A DNA stretch of 64,000 nucleotides from Antitrichia curtipendula. Taxonomy: Eukaryota > Streptophyta > Bryopsida > Hypnales > Leucodontaceae. The translations under genes and the position numbers were made by a program. Location of the stretch: positions 25,792,001 through 25,856,000 of the forward strand of contig OX579635.1 in the NCBI GenBank assembly GCA_951230915.1. The letters run 5' to 3'. Shown here in pieces: positions 12,016 to 24,057 of the stretch; the first letter of the stretch is position 1, and the number at the start of each line of letters is the position of its first letter. The notes below the pieces were generated by a model. The model did not search any database. It worked only from the letters and a program-made list of their open reading frames with translations, and was not told where the DNA came from.

Positions 12016-14414
12016 TCACGACCTAGACTTTGCTTGTAACACCCATTTCTTGTCTTCCAAGAACCGAGGCATCCTTTCACCCTCTTTCTTCTCTCTAAGT
12101 GAAATTAAGAGGAACACAACACCCATGAGTGTTTCCAGCACTGCAAAACATGTAATTCGTGATCTCCAGACCTTTTCGTTTGAACATCGACCAGTGGATT
12201 CCTTGTGAAGCTTGATATTTGTCACTGGTATCTCTCTCAACATGGCTCCGGATTTTGCGGTCTGCTGTTGCACAAGAAAGGTAAACTCTCGGGGTTCTGC
12301 AAATAAACGACAAAAAATGAGTTTCACTCAAATAGGACAAAACAATCTGCTCCCCTGTGAGGATTCAAAACACAAAAAACTAATACCAATCTGGCCAATA
12401 TCAGATGCATTGTTCGAAAGACAATAACCCATTTACGAAGGTTGAAGAGCTCTCAATGCAAAAAAAGTTTAAAAAATGTCATCACTGGAGACATAAGCCA
12501 ATAACGTACACCAGTTTAAAATATGGGAAGGAATTTCTCGCATGCAGTTACTAAATTTCACATGATTGTATCTCATGGTTTATTTTACTTATAACCAGAA
12601 ACTTCGTACCTGCATAGCATTTCCCTGCCTCTTCACAATTTACTGACACAGTGTACTCTCCTTCTGCCAGATCATCGAAGGCCACTGTCGGTGTTGCAGG
12701 CGTACATAAGTCGGATGGGCACACCCGCCGCCCAGGTTCACTACAATTACGTCTAAGGCCAAGACTGCATGCTGTCCAGCAATTTACATCACCATTTGCC
12801 TCTTCGATTTCAATTGTATGTCGAGTTGAAGGTGAAAGGGAACCTGCGGTACGGCCACATTAAGAATCAGTAAGTAACATCATCCTAATATCTGCCTCCG
12901 AATAAATCCTAGTGCCTACTGGAAGTAGAGCTAGTTTCTACAAGCAAGCCACAACGTTGACATCAAGACTTTCAATACTTGAAAGACAGATCCATCCTCT
13001 TCGAAGTTACAGAAAGTGTCGACTGTGGCAGCCATATTTCACCAAACCTAACATCAACCAATCATTTTGGATGTATAGAAGTGCTACGTAGTGAAGGTGG
13101 AGAGGCAAACCAGGAAAGGCTAACGACGCTTTAGATTCGTAAGGCTCGCCATATTCCGTACATTTCGAAACCGTAAGTTCTCTCCCTGGCAGTAGATTGC
13201 AATTCTGCATTCATTCGTTAAAAGATGAACACATTAGGAGTTGTCCGACCACTTCATCAAAGAATTACTCTAAAGAATCAATAAATGGTTTGCCGATTGT
13301 CAACTGGTGAAACTCAGAAGGATAATACCTTCGAGATCAAGCCAGAAGAAGTAAATAAAATCTTTGATCTCCATAAACAGAATGAGCGGCTTACACTTAG
13401 CCATAAGATACATTTCAAAGCAACTTTTGAGTGTGAATCGTAGCCAGACTCCTTGTGTGTAGACTTGAAAGAACCAGGAAGTATAAAATCCCGTCGAGCA
13501 CGGCATAAAACCATCCAACTTAGAATTCTACAACTAACGCCGAATGGGCAAGAAGTCCAGCACGAAATGCGAGTCTTCCTCTAAAAACTAAAGAAAAAAC
13601 GAAATCCACGCGCCGCCACATTGGTCTATTAGTCCTTAAAAATGAACCAAACACGAGTCGTCAAGTTCCACCTGTTGCCTCTCAACTTACAGTCCGCTAA
13701 TCGACTCCAATTAAACCCAAATCAATCAAAAACTCTTTACTCCGCATCAGAACTCTATGCGCCTCGATTACAAGAACGACGAAACCTAAGAATTACTTCA
13801 AACAGCTCACCCCACGCACGCACACACAACACACAAACAATCAGGAACAAGCGCTTCAATTCAGCACCTCGCAAGTCCGGAAATCAAGAAAGTACCAATC
13901 CCTTCCAAAAATACACTAAATCGCAGAATGCACCAGATCAAGGAAACAACAACACAAACCAAGCCAACTATACCAAAATCGACGCAAATTGTTACGAAAC
14001 CGACGTACGGTAACCACTTTAAACCACTTCTTAGGGTTTCGTCGTTCTTGCCACATAAAACTCAAACACAGAGCCCGAGCCTCCACTCGCGCAAGACATA
14101 AAAACGATCAGATACAAAAAGCCGCTTCAATTCACCACAGCGCAAGTACAACAAACAAGAAACGACGATCCATGTCACAAAAAAATGCGCTCCATCTCTG
14201 AAAATGCACCAGATCAAGAACAGCAGCTAAACAATTCTACCGCAATTCTACCGAAACAAACACAACAAGCTCAAAAGAAACAAGAACGGCACATCCGCTC
14301 TTAACCAAAGAACATGGCGAGAAGTACGGTACTTACAAAGCAGTACTTAAGCGAATGCAGGGAGAAGACGAACGCAACGAAGACAACAGCGAGAACGACT
14401 CTGGCACCGATCAT
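12016..14414 (-). CDS. Unrecognised cysteine-rich single-pass (type I) membrane protein
   Basis: Model with four exons: 14414-14337, 13204-13048, 12843-12610, 12296-12016 (TGA); phases 0/1/1 agree, giving 249 aa. Exon 1 starts with an N-terminal signal sequence (MIGARVVLAVVFVAFVFSL), followed by a predicted lumenal or extracellular part rich in Cys (NCNLLPG, NCWTACSLGLRRNC, VCPSDLC, NCEEAGKC). A C-terminal hydrophobic helix at about 204-223 (ITCFAVLETLMGVVFLLISL) is followed by a short basic tail with MPRFLEDKKW. The segment YTVSVNCEEAGKCYAEPREF bridges exons 3 and 4 cleanly. I do not recognise the family. Exon 2, with its late donor at 13047, is the least certain part, and a small extra exon in the 1.1-kb first intron is possible. 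Confidence 0.6.
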
Positions 14415-14830
14415 CGCAGCCGCCGCGACGACGATGAGGAATTGGCAGAAGAGAAGGCATGGATCAGAAGAAGGCACAGCCGCGCGACGGAGAAAAAAAA
14501 ACCCAGAGGAACCCCTGAAACCCTAGGCTATGATAACTTAGAGAGCAATCAATGGCGACGGACGAGGCGTTTTGTTGCAAAATTGGGGGAAAAGGAAGCA
14601 GCCCCCCGAGGAGCGGAGGGGTTGTTCGCTTTGTATGGGTCGGACCAACTGAACTGACCGGGCGAACCCCTTGGGGAGGACGCCCCGGGCAATGTACGGA
14701 TCTAACTAAAAGTGTCTATTATTGTGGTCTGTGGGCCACCTTGGAATCCACAACCTACCCTTTGAATTCATTTTCTTTTTAAAGAGCTAGAAATAGATTT
14801 TATAAATGCACCATGGATAGGTTTTTAGGC
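14415..14830. other. 5' flank of the membrane-protein gene
   Basis: GC-richer leader/promoter sequence to about 14700 on the minus strand, then AT-rich DNA. No defined promoter motif. Confidence 0.35.
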
Positions 14831-14899
14831 AACGATGCTAGATCATGAGCGTAGAGATGTGAGTCTACAAACCTTGAAGCTGGTTGTAGGTAAAGCAAC

Positions 14900-15197
14900 A
14901 GGCCCAAAAATCGCTCATCTAAGAGTTGAAACTGAATTTTGGGGAGTCAAAGCTTCTTGAAATAATTTTGTAGTAAATTTTTCTTGAAAGACAAGTGGAA
15001 TTGGCATCTAACCCAAGTGGTTTTATATTTTTTGGAGCTTTGTGCAATTAGTTGTAAAATTTTGAAGTTGAAATGGCATAGGGCTCTAAAATTGCGCCAC
15101 CTCCTACAATGTACATTGTTTGTACATTGCTAAAGGCTATGAAAAAGTAACATGTACATGTAGTGTACATTTGAGGAAGTGGGCGATTTTAGAGCCT
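14900..15197. mobile_element. F1: TIR MITE (AGGCTCTAAAATCGCCC family)
   Basis: Left end AGGCCCAAAAATCGCTCATC; right end GTGGGCGATTTTAGAGCCT, imperfectly inverted. The interior, with AAAGACAAGTGGAATTGGCA, TTTTTTGGAGCTTTGTG and GTACATTGTTTGTACATTG, is collinear with F2 at 30925-31220. No coding capacity. The target-site duplication is unclear. Confidence 0.75.
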
Positions 15198-15224
15198 GTT
15201 ATCTCATATATAACTGGAATCATT

Positions 15225-15400
15225 TGAAGGTGTTTATAATACATGTGCTTATAACATAAGTATTGACTGTAATATATAGAAAGAGTTGATAACATAGGTA
15301 CCTAAAACACATACATCTATAGCTATAGAAGGTGTTTAGAATATAGACTTCTAGTTTCTTGGGCTCATAGATTCTAAACTCACATGCTAACACTCTTTGA
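15225..15400. repeat. Decayed copy of the G repeat
   Basis: Carries GGGCTCATAGATT, CTCACATGCTAACA and several TATAACATA-type words that match, in reverse orientation, the G1 (19695-19930) and G2 (62393-62668) elements. Confidence 0.4.
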
Positions 15401-15839
15401 TTTTAAAGATGTATCCATTTGCTAAACTTAAAAGACACTTTTAGAGTAGGAGTAGTTCATGTATATCCCACCCTTCATTTTTTTGAAAATTAAATTAAAA
15501 AAAACTTCACTTTGCAATGCACGACCGTCATTATTGGTCAAATTCTAAAATATCAATGTTCCAAAATTGAAATACCAATAGCTTGCAAAAATTGAACTAT
15601 AGATGAAAATAACTAAACTTGTATAGGCTAAAATATTACTCTGTATCGTATAGTACCACTTTCCACAAAAGTAACAAGAATAAGTAATACAAAAGTAAGT
15701 GACAAAGTATCACTACATTAAAAATTCAGTAAATTTAAAAAACATAATTATACCAGATGAAAACATCCTAAAATATTAAAAAAACAAGATTGTCATTAAA
15801 AAAAATGAAAGAAATGCAATACATGACATAGCTTGAGCT

Positions 15840-16327
15840 CTTTTACAGCAATGTCAATAAGTGATATTATTATGGAGGCTAGTGAATGATATTAGATGAG
15901 AAAACATGCATCAATCCATTAGTACAAGAGTTGTTGAGTGGTACTCATGGTATGGGCATTTGAATACCATTTAATCTACGTTGGGTCACCTTTCAAAAGT
16001 AATTGGTGGATGTACACATTAATAGTAGTGTCCCTAATCACAAGGGGAGCTAGAATGCCATTTAATATACGTTGGGTCACCTTTCAAAAGTAATTGTTGG
16101 ATGTACACATTAATAGTAATGTTCCTAATCAAAATGGGCGTTAGAATGCCATTTAATATACTAATCTTAATTGTCATATACATTTCAACAGTGCAATCAC
16201 TATTTTAGTCAAAAAAAATGAACTCCACTAGAATTGGTTTACAATGACAATGATGTCAACTTCTTTTTGAGTGATTGAATAATTGCAAATTTGAAATGGC
16301 TCTATTTAAATTTATTGTATTTCTCTC
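15840..16327. repeat. K repeat with 91-bp tandem duplication (left of B1)
   Basis: A degenerate dispersed repeat, also seen near 20815-20970 and 28195-28560. Within it about 2.2 copies of a 91-bp unit start at 15966, 16057 and 16148, each with CCATTTAAT(C/A)TACGTTGGG followed by GATGTACACATTAATAGTA. The block is interrupted at 16328-17270 by element B1 and resumes at 17271. Confidence 0.6.
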
Positions 16328-17270
16328 TTAACCCCTAAGGTTTTTTGACTATGTTTTCACCAAAAACGTTCCAAAACTGCCATTTCTAATACAAGTATCA
16401 AATTTTAGAAAAAAAAAACTTTTTGGACACATGTAACCATAGGATCTTGTAGTAAACTTGTTTGAGAAGATGTGGAAAAAATTTCAGAATTTTCCACTGT
16501 GTGGATTGCATGATATTAGTGTTTGAATTGAGAAAAATCCTTTTCTTGTCCCTGCGAAAATTCGGGCAGTTGCACTTCACAAGGTCACATTTATATGAAA
16601 AATTGTCCAAAACGGTGGTTACTCTTTGGATTCATTTTTGAAGTCAAGTTGGCTATATGCTTGAAAAATTTAAGATCATTTGGATTTGTACAACATATAG
16701 GAAAAAAATAGTAAGTAGAAAGAAGTAGAAAATTATTCAAAACACTAAATTGTTAAGAATTTAATCATAGAATTACATAATGCCAATCCCAATGGTTATA
16801 ATGTTGTAAAGACCTATCTACACCCAATGTTTTTTGTTTTTTTCAAAAATATTGAAAATTGAGTAAAATAAAGGACTTCAAAGTTTATTTTAGAGTAGAG
16901 ATTCCATAACTATCCTCAAACTAAGAATCCTCATAACTTTTGACTCATAGATCAAAATGGAATGATTTAAAGCTTCCCGCGCATATATAAATCCAAAGAA
17001 CCAATTTCAAATTTTTATTTTAAAAAAAAGTAATTTTTAAAGAATTCTTTTTGCTGCCTAGGCTGCCCGCCGAGCATTGAAAATCACTTTACATGCAATA
17101 ACTTTTTACCCATATAATCAAAAGTTATGAAAATTGTTGGACCTTAAAGCTACTCCTTGGGAGAATGTTGTGTGAAAATTTCAAAGAAAAAAAATAAAAT
17201 CTCTGCTCGTAGTGAGCTGCCCAAAAAAGCTATATTCTCAAAAAAGCATGTTTAGGGCTTTAGGGGTTAA
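16328..17270 (+). mobile_element. B1: TTAA-flanked non-autonomous element, family B
   Basis: TTAA at 16328-16331 and 17267-17270, 943 bp. Left terminus CCCCTAAGG, right terminus CTTTAGGGG. The interior carries TTGGACACATGTAACCATAG, ATAACTTTTGACTCATAGAT, and CTGCTCGTAGTGAGCTGCCC near the right end. B2 is the same element in the opposite orientation. No transposase ORF. Confidence 0.85.
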
Positions 17271-17435
17271 GATAATAATGTCAATAAAAATATGAGACTA
17301 ATGAGTGTTGATGAGATGATGTTGGTTAATGGGACAATAATACATGCTTATAAATTCTATTGGAACCTCAACATTGAGAAAAAAAAAGTGGTTATATTTA
17401 GATATTTGTTTCATTAACACATTCTCTTATGTAGT

Positions 17436-18002
17436 TTAAAAAAAATTTTATGGACACCCTACTATACTACTAGAATCCTATTGTCTCAATTTGTAGTGAA
17501 TTTCTTTGAAATTTTTTGAGGTTGTGTAGTTTTGCGAGAGCTTTGTAGATTTATAATTTTTGTTCAATCGGATGCCGGATGAAAAAGGTATGGCCCAATA
17601 AGCAAGAAATGGATATTGGCGGGCAATCACAAAAAATCACAAAAAGTCAATATATATATATTTTTTTAAATTCTAAAATATTATGTTTTTTTGTCTATAC
17701 GTGAAGCTTTGATTCATTCTATTTGGACTAGGGATGAGAAAGTTATGGACAATCTTAGTTTTTCGGACAATCTAAGCATCTTCAAAAAAAACTTTTTGTC
17801 CAACTTTGAATGCTAATATCTTCCAATCCGTACGGTCAAATTTGATGAAATTTTTACTACATGATCTCAGACAAGTTAAGTACAAGATCCTATGGTTAGA
17901 TTCCAAAAATTATTATTATTTTGGTTTTCTTAAATGAACACAATAGAAGTGGCAGTTTTGAGTGGTTTTTGACAAAAAGATCCTCGTGGCTTTAGGGATT
18001 AA
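17436..18002. mobile_element. C1: probable TTAA element related to family D
   Basis: Left boundary TTAA at 17436-17439 is tentative; the right boundary TTAGGGATTAA ends at 18002. The interior (TTTTGCGAGAGCTTTGTAGA, TTCATTCTATTTGGACTAG) matches 59780-60060 in D2. Non-coding. Confidence 0.55.
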
Positions 18003-19694
18003 AAGCTTATTTTTTGTTTTTAGCAATTTAATACAACATTATAAAAAATGACTAAAAAACACGCATCAATATATTGAACAAAACAAATTGTTTGGTATAA
18101 TTGAAGATTTAGTAGGTCTTTTCATTATTTTAGTGTTAAATAAAGATGAAAACTATGAAAGTTGTTCACTTAAAGAAGAAGAGTGACTACAAACTTAACA
18201 ATTTATATGATTCACACAAGCATTGCAACTATAAAACTATAAATGCATTTGTTTAGAATAAACCTTTATAAATTCAAAAACAAAGAAGGTTTAATTTAGG
18301 TTTTTGTAAATGACTTCTTGTAGAATTCTCAATTGGATTTATTTTTGAGTTTTGTGAGCCTTTTTAATGATGTTTTTATTTCATTTTGACAAGCTATTTG
18401 TTAGTTTGGTGTCCAATTTGGAAATTGGGGATGTTATTTGACTAATTGGGAGTCATTTTTATTGTGTTTTTCTTATGGAAATTAGTATGCTGAAGTGGCA
18501 GTTTTGCCAAGTAGGTGGATATGAGCCTAATTAGATTTTAGATGTCACATTGAGAAGCAATTCCAATTTGGTGGTTTATTGTGGGGATAGGTTGTCTTCT
18601 AGTTGCCTAATAACTTATTGGATGTGGATCCTATTTGGTTCCAATTTTTCATTTTTGGAGTTACCCACTATTGAGAGTGTCCAATGTGCATCCAAGCCCA
18701 ATGTTGGCTTTGTATTTTGTTCTTTTGGTTTGAGTGATGTGATAGGCAATTGTGATATAAGAAGTGAGAATTTCTAATTGATTGGTGAAAATGATGTGAG
18801 TTGGTGAAGTTATTTGGATGCAAAGTTAGAATCTTAGTAGTCGGTTGTGAAATATTGCAAGTTGTATACAGTCATATGTTCACTATAGCGGATTAATATA
18901 ATGAACTTCAAAGCCTAATTGATCTTTGTGTAGAGTGTGTGAATGTATTGTGATAACTGAAGAGATGTCAAATTATAGAGTTTGCAAGCGGTGAAATCTA
19001 GTTAGAAGACTTGTTGTTTGAATGTTATATTGTTTAATCAATACCCAAATGGAAATAAGTGATGGCATGAGTGGAATATGGATGTTATTAGAAATGTTTG
19101 TTGAGCAATAAGTTATAGATCATGATTCCAAGCTTGAGCTTGCAGTGTTGTTATAGTGATAATTGATGTTAATGTATTAAGATGGAATACTATCTTAAAT
19201 TGGGAATTTTTTATGTTAATTTTTGATTTGAGCCTTGAGTGCAGTGTCCTTGTAGTAATGTTTTTGGCTATGGAATTCTAAGATAGATTATTGAATTTTA
19301 ATTGAGATATTTTAATTTTTGATATTGAATCTATTAGCATAGATTTCCTACTTGACTGTGTCCTTTGGAACAAACTTATTATTCTAAAAGGATAATTTTC
19401 AATTAGATCATTATTCTCCTTTAACATTTGGCCCTGCTACCAGGGAGACAACAAAGTAGGTTGGCTAAAAAAAAGAAAATTCAATTGCTAATATAGTTTT
19501 TTTTCTAAACTATTGACACCAAATTGGTCTTTATTATATCCATGTAATTGGTATTGGTGTAGTTCATCAAGTTCATCTTAATCTATTGGATTTGCTTTCA
19601 AACAAAATGGTAGATTATTAAAGAAGAAATCCAGTATCATATTTTATTCAAACTCTGTATGATATTTATGGTAGACTAAATATGAGACTAAGGT
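18003..19694. other. AT-rich intergenic sequence
   Basis: No convincing coding region. The part at 18330-18700 begins to show the CCAATTTGG-type words that become dense at 21.05-22.82 kb. Confidence 0.4.
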
Positions 19695-19930
19695 TGCTAG
19701 CATGTGAGCCTAGGAGTCTAGGTTCCTATATTATAGTACCTTCCATAGTTGTAGGATATTCTTGTTATAGGTGTCTATTACAGGTGCCTATGTTATAAGT
19801 ACTTTCCATGGATATAGGATACTTATTATATAAGTTTGCATTTTACAGGCACCTTCAATAGTTGTAAAATACCTATTTACACCTAAGCTCAAGGCCCATA
19901 GGCTCACATTTTGAGGCTCATATGCTAGCA
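19695..19930. mobile_element. G1: TIR element with internal short repeats
   Basis: The ends TGCTAGCATGTGAGCCT and GGCTCATATGCTAGCA are inverted to each other. The interior is several degenerate copies of a TAGGTACCTATGTTATA / CCTTCCATAGTTGTAGG unit. A collinear copy lies at 62393-62668. No ORF. Confidence 0.7.
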
Positions 19931-20060
19931 TCGTTGGATGACCCCAGTTTTGAGATTTTGAGTTTATAGTTTGTAATTGCAAAATTATAAAGTTCTGGCT
20001 TTACTTTCTTAATATGTGCTTTGGAAGTGAATGTCTGTAAAATGCATTAGAAGAGAATTG

Positions 20061-20326
20061 AGGCCCCCAAAGGGCCGCGAGTTATCTTGAGGTTTCCAAC
20101 CTCGAGAACTCCATCAACTGAAAAATCAGCTGTACACAGAGGCTGCTGACCTGGTCGGGACGTTGCCACGTTAGAAAATATTAATTAAGTATTTTTTAAT
20201 ATTTTTTTTCAAAAAAAAATTAATTTTTTCATAAATTTTTTTTAATTTTTTAATTTTTAAAATATTCAGACAGCGCAGTGCTGTTCCCAGCACAGGGAAC
20301 AACCCTTAAACAGCCCTTTGGCGGCT
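20061..20326. mobile_element. Possible small TIR element with A/T-only core
   Basis: GAGGCCCCCAAAGGGCCGCG at left and AGCCCTTTGGCGGC at right are inverted in their CAAAGGGC core. Between them lies a 90-base stretch of almost only A and T (20180-20268) and a short hairpin TGTTCCC-AGCACA-GGGAACA (20282-20301). Far more GC-rich at its ends than its surroundings. Class unknown. Confidence 0.4.
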
Positions 20327-20814
20327 TGAATTTGCTTCTAAAGTTTAGAGTTTTTTTGAGTAGGAAATGTTTTCATTTTTTCACCTAAGACATTTACAAT
20401 TCTGCTTGAAATATTTTTAGTTTTTCACACAAGTTTTAGTAGCAACAATGTTAGTGTTGCCCCAACGATGTAAATCACTACGTGAATTTAGATTTTGTTG
20501 CCAAGAGTTTGTGTTTGTGAACACGCATGAACATCACATTAATTTGCAAGCACAACGAATGAATGTTCTTTGTAATTTATGTGTTTGTGATGCTTTGTTA
20601 CGTCATGTCTATTGTGTCCTTAAATGACCTTAATATTGGTCATTTTGCAAATTAGATAATTCTAGGGACCTTGGAGGGAAATAGACCCTAAAAAATATCC
20701 CATTGATGCACATGGTGCACAAAATCTACATAGAGTGCACCCCCCAAATCATGAAAAATACTAGGTAGGAATTTGAAAATGAAAATGTGACTTTTGCTTA
20801 TTCTCAACAAAGTC

Positions 20815-20970
20815 ATTGAATAATATACTATAGAGAGTTGTTGAGTAATATTAGTATTGGAGTGTACTTGTATATGTTAGCACAAGATTTGTTGAGTGTT
20901 CATGGTATAGGTGCTAGAATGCAATTCATATATCCTTTTAAATGATTGTTGGAAGTATATGAGAATGTGT
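20815..20970. repeat. K repeat fragment
   Basis: TTGAATAATATACTATAGAG, GAGTTGTTGAGTAATATTAG and GTGTTCATGGTATAGGTGCT parallel the text at 15880-15960 and 28195-28270. Confidence 0.45.
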
Positions 20971-21049
20971 AAATAATCTATTAGGATTTTTTTTGTTAAT
21001 TTTGGTAGTTGTTTTGTATGATTTTGTGTTGTTTTAATTATGTTTTTCT

Positions 21050-22820
21050 TGAATTGAGTTCCAATTGGTGTTTTTGTATGTTTATTAACCAATTTGGAGG
21101 GTCATGTCTTTTTGTTCAATTCCAAGTCGGAAGCAGTAAAAAATGAGCTGCTGAGGAGATGACGTGTTATGCAGCTCGTTGGAAGTTGAATCCAGATTGG
21201 AATTGCAGGCTGGTTAATTCCTAGTTGGAACTGTCAGTGGCCCAACCGTCTTAGGTGTCTTTGTTGATGTTTTGATTTGGATTGTATTTGGTTGTCAGCA
21301 ACTAGGGCTGCTATTTGTTCCTAGTTGTGTGTTTGTATGCAACAAGGTGCTGATTTGGGGATTTCATATTTGTGTTTTGAGTGGTAGTTGTTGGTTGCGG
21401 TTATTTTTGGAATTCCAATTTGGCAGTTTCAGTGCGGTTAAGCATGTTGTCATTTCCGAGTTGGTAACTGTTTTTGTGTGCCTATTAGTCTGGGTTTTGT
21501 TGTATTTCAATTTTACCCACTGTCGAAGAGAGTCTAGTGCAAGTCCCAGTCTGATTGGCTGTGTATTTGTTTTCCAATTTGGTGTGTGTGTGTGTGTTTT
21601 ATTGCATGTACTGTGGAGGAGAGTTCTAATCAGTCCATGTGTTTTTTAGTGATTGTGTGTGTCTGTGTTCTGTGATTCAGAGTGTGTGTCCGAATTGGCT
21701 GAGCAAATGGTTGCAGCGGGGGCTACAAAGGTCCGATTTGGAGTATACAGAGTGGTGGAGCAAAAGGTTTAAATTCCAAATGGGCGTGAATGAGGAGCAA
21801 CATTGTGAAAATGGCTGTGTGTGGAGATTAATTAAGTCCTATTTGGATTTGTGCATGATGATGCTAGTAAATTGGGATGATATGATGATGTTATGATAAA
21901 GATTTAAAAGGGCGTGGAATTCATTGGAAGTAGGAATTTTACTGTCGAATTGGAATGGAGTGTTGATTACAGAGAAGCTAGTTGGAGCAAGTCAGTTAGC
22001 AGAACAATATTTTTGTAAACGGTAATATGTCACCAATTCGGCTTAATAAAGTATGGATTAAAATGAATTGGTGTATAATGTGGTGAATTGGCAGTTTGGA
22101 GTTGTATGTATGTTGATTGTATATGTTTCCAATTTGGTAGATAGAACAGTGGTGTTGATTTCACCAAGTCAGAGCATGGCAGTCTGTAGGTTAAACCTAA
22201 ATTGGGAAGTTGATGACTGAATGTATGAGTTTAATGAATGTTTTAAGTTGGTTTTAAGTCTGTATGTGATTGGGTGCTAATTCCTAGTTGAGAATAGAAC
22301 AATATTCAGTCTACCGAATTGGAATGAATTTCTAGAGGGAATGTGGGAAAAATTAGTAAATTCAATTAAGAAATCAACATGTGTTATGGCTGAGAAGTAG
22401 TGAGAGAAAAGAGAATTATTCCAAGTTGGATAAAAATGAGAGTAAGATATGCAATTACTATAGTTGGTGGAGCTGAGTTGGAAAATTAAAGACGATCAAA
22501 ACCAAGTTGGTGGATTTGGCGGTTTCCAAAGTAGGAGACAAGATCAACAAAGTGACCAATCCAAGTGGGAAGTTCAAGGGGTTGTTGTTTGTATCTACAG
22601 CAAGTTAAGTTGGATGCTCAAAATTGGAGTTGTGCCTGTCAAGTCCAATTTGGAAGAAAGATAAAAGATCCAAGTGCGGAAGATTTTTAAAGAAGACCAA
22701 TTTGGGTGATACTTAATTTGGTGGTTATTAAGAATGGAGTGTCAATGAATTTAGTAATTAATTGTGTAATTGTGAGGAATTATATTAATACTAGTTGGAA
22801 GTATGTCTTCTTTGGATGTT
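21050..22820. repeat. Region crowded with CCAATTTGG / AATTGGAA words
   Basis: Roughly 35 words of the type (C)CAA(T/G)TTGG(A), GAATTGGAA or AGTTGGAA, nearly all readable on this strand, at an average spacing near 50 bp (examples at 21091, 21412, 21572, 22127, 22420, 22502, 22648, 22700). The spacing is not exact, so no clear repeat unit emerges. Frames open in this region (such as 21272-21649) have no recognisable protein features. Confidence 0.5.
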
Positions 22821-22997
22821 TTATTCCTTAGTTAGTTGTTCTTTGGTCGTTGTAGAAGTAATCCTATTTAAATAGCCTTCCTTGGAATGAACTTTACTAT
22901 CGGTTTAGATATTTCCGAATAGGGTCTAAACCTATCTACAAAATGTATACATGAACAATAATGTCCATGTTGAGGTCAAAATGTCTTTTCATATACC

Positions 22998-23978
22998 TTA
23001 ACTCTACACCGCCCAAGGCCTAACAATGTCAAAAAACAACCTTGCTTTTCAAGTGTTATAAGTCTAAATGTGAAAGAGGTATGAAAATATCAATCGTACA
23101 ATCTTGTAGTGTGCATGTTGTAGATGGTGTAAATCAAATTTGGGATCATTTGACCGTACAAATTGAAAGATTATAATGTTCTAGTGTTGAAAAAAGATGC
23201 TGAAATTTTCCTAAAAACACATTTGGAGGTGAAATTTGATTTCTAAACTTACTCAAATGAAAAAACTTTAAACTACAAGATGATTCAAAACCAAAACACA
23301 AACACCTTGGTGGAAAAAACCCCTTTCAATTGGCTCAATGCATTTGCAAAGTTGTTTTGAAATGTCAAAAAACATAAAAAAAAAGTAGCAAAAAAACCCC
23401 ATCTATGGATGAACCTACCTCTACTAAAATGCTTCTCAATCAATCATAACTTCTTGGATTGATATGAAATTCTTAACACAAGAACAAGACTAGTATGCGC
23501 AACTTTTCCAACAAAAATTATTGAAAACAAACCATGTCCGAAGAACTTATAAGCCGCCGAAGTTCACTATAATGCAAAAATGTCTGAATTTTGAACTTCG
23601 AATTGCTCCCAAGCATTCAAAACAACTTGGATTGATATGAAAATTTAACGACAATAAGTAGACTTTATGGGGAGCAAAACCTACAAATTTTATTGAGAAC
23701 TAACATTTGATGAAAAAGATACAAGCCCCCGAAGTTGCAGCCATCTCAATGCAGTGTGGTGAACTCAAATTGAACCTGCAAACTTCGAATGGCTTTCAAA
23801 AACTCAATACATCTTGAATAGATCTGAAATTTTTACCCCAAAAAATAGACTAGTGTGCGCAACTTTTACAACAAGTTTTATTGAATTTGGACATTTGATG
23901 CAAAAGTTACATTAGTTTGAAGTTGACTGCTTGACTGTGTGAGGACACTTTTGGTCCCCTTGGGCGGTCAAGGGTTAA
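22998..23978 (+). mobile_element. A2: TTAA-flanked non-autonomous element, family A
   Basis: TTAA at 22998-23001 and 23975-23978, 981 bp. Termini CTCTACACCGCCCAAGG and CCTTGGGCGGTCAAGGG are inverted. Collinear with A1 and A3 throughout, including the three sub-repeats. No ORF. Confidence 0.85.
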
Positions 23979-24057
23979 ATCAGCCATTGTCAAGACACTT
24001 CAAAATTAAAGTCACTATGGTGTTAAATTGTCCTTTAATATATTTTTAAGTGATCTA

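Noticed and set aside
13642..14013. 123-codon plus-strand frame
   Set aside because: It lies in the long first intron of the minus-strand membrane-protein gene, is Asn/Gln/Thr-rich from A/C-rich DNA, and has no recognisable feature.
16328..17270. TTAA elements as PIF/Harbinger Tourist MITEs (3-bp TWA duplication)
   Set aside because: The fourth base of TTAA is kept on both sides in nearly all copies and the two ends are symmetric only if TTAA is the duplication; not fully excluded without polymorphic sites.
21272..21649. 125-codon hydrophobic frame in the intergenic region
   Set aside because: The composition follows the T/G-rich strand of the CCAATTTGG-word region; no start context, domain or splice partner.
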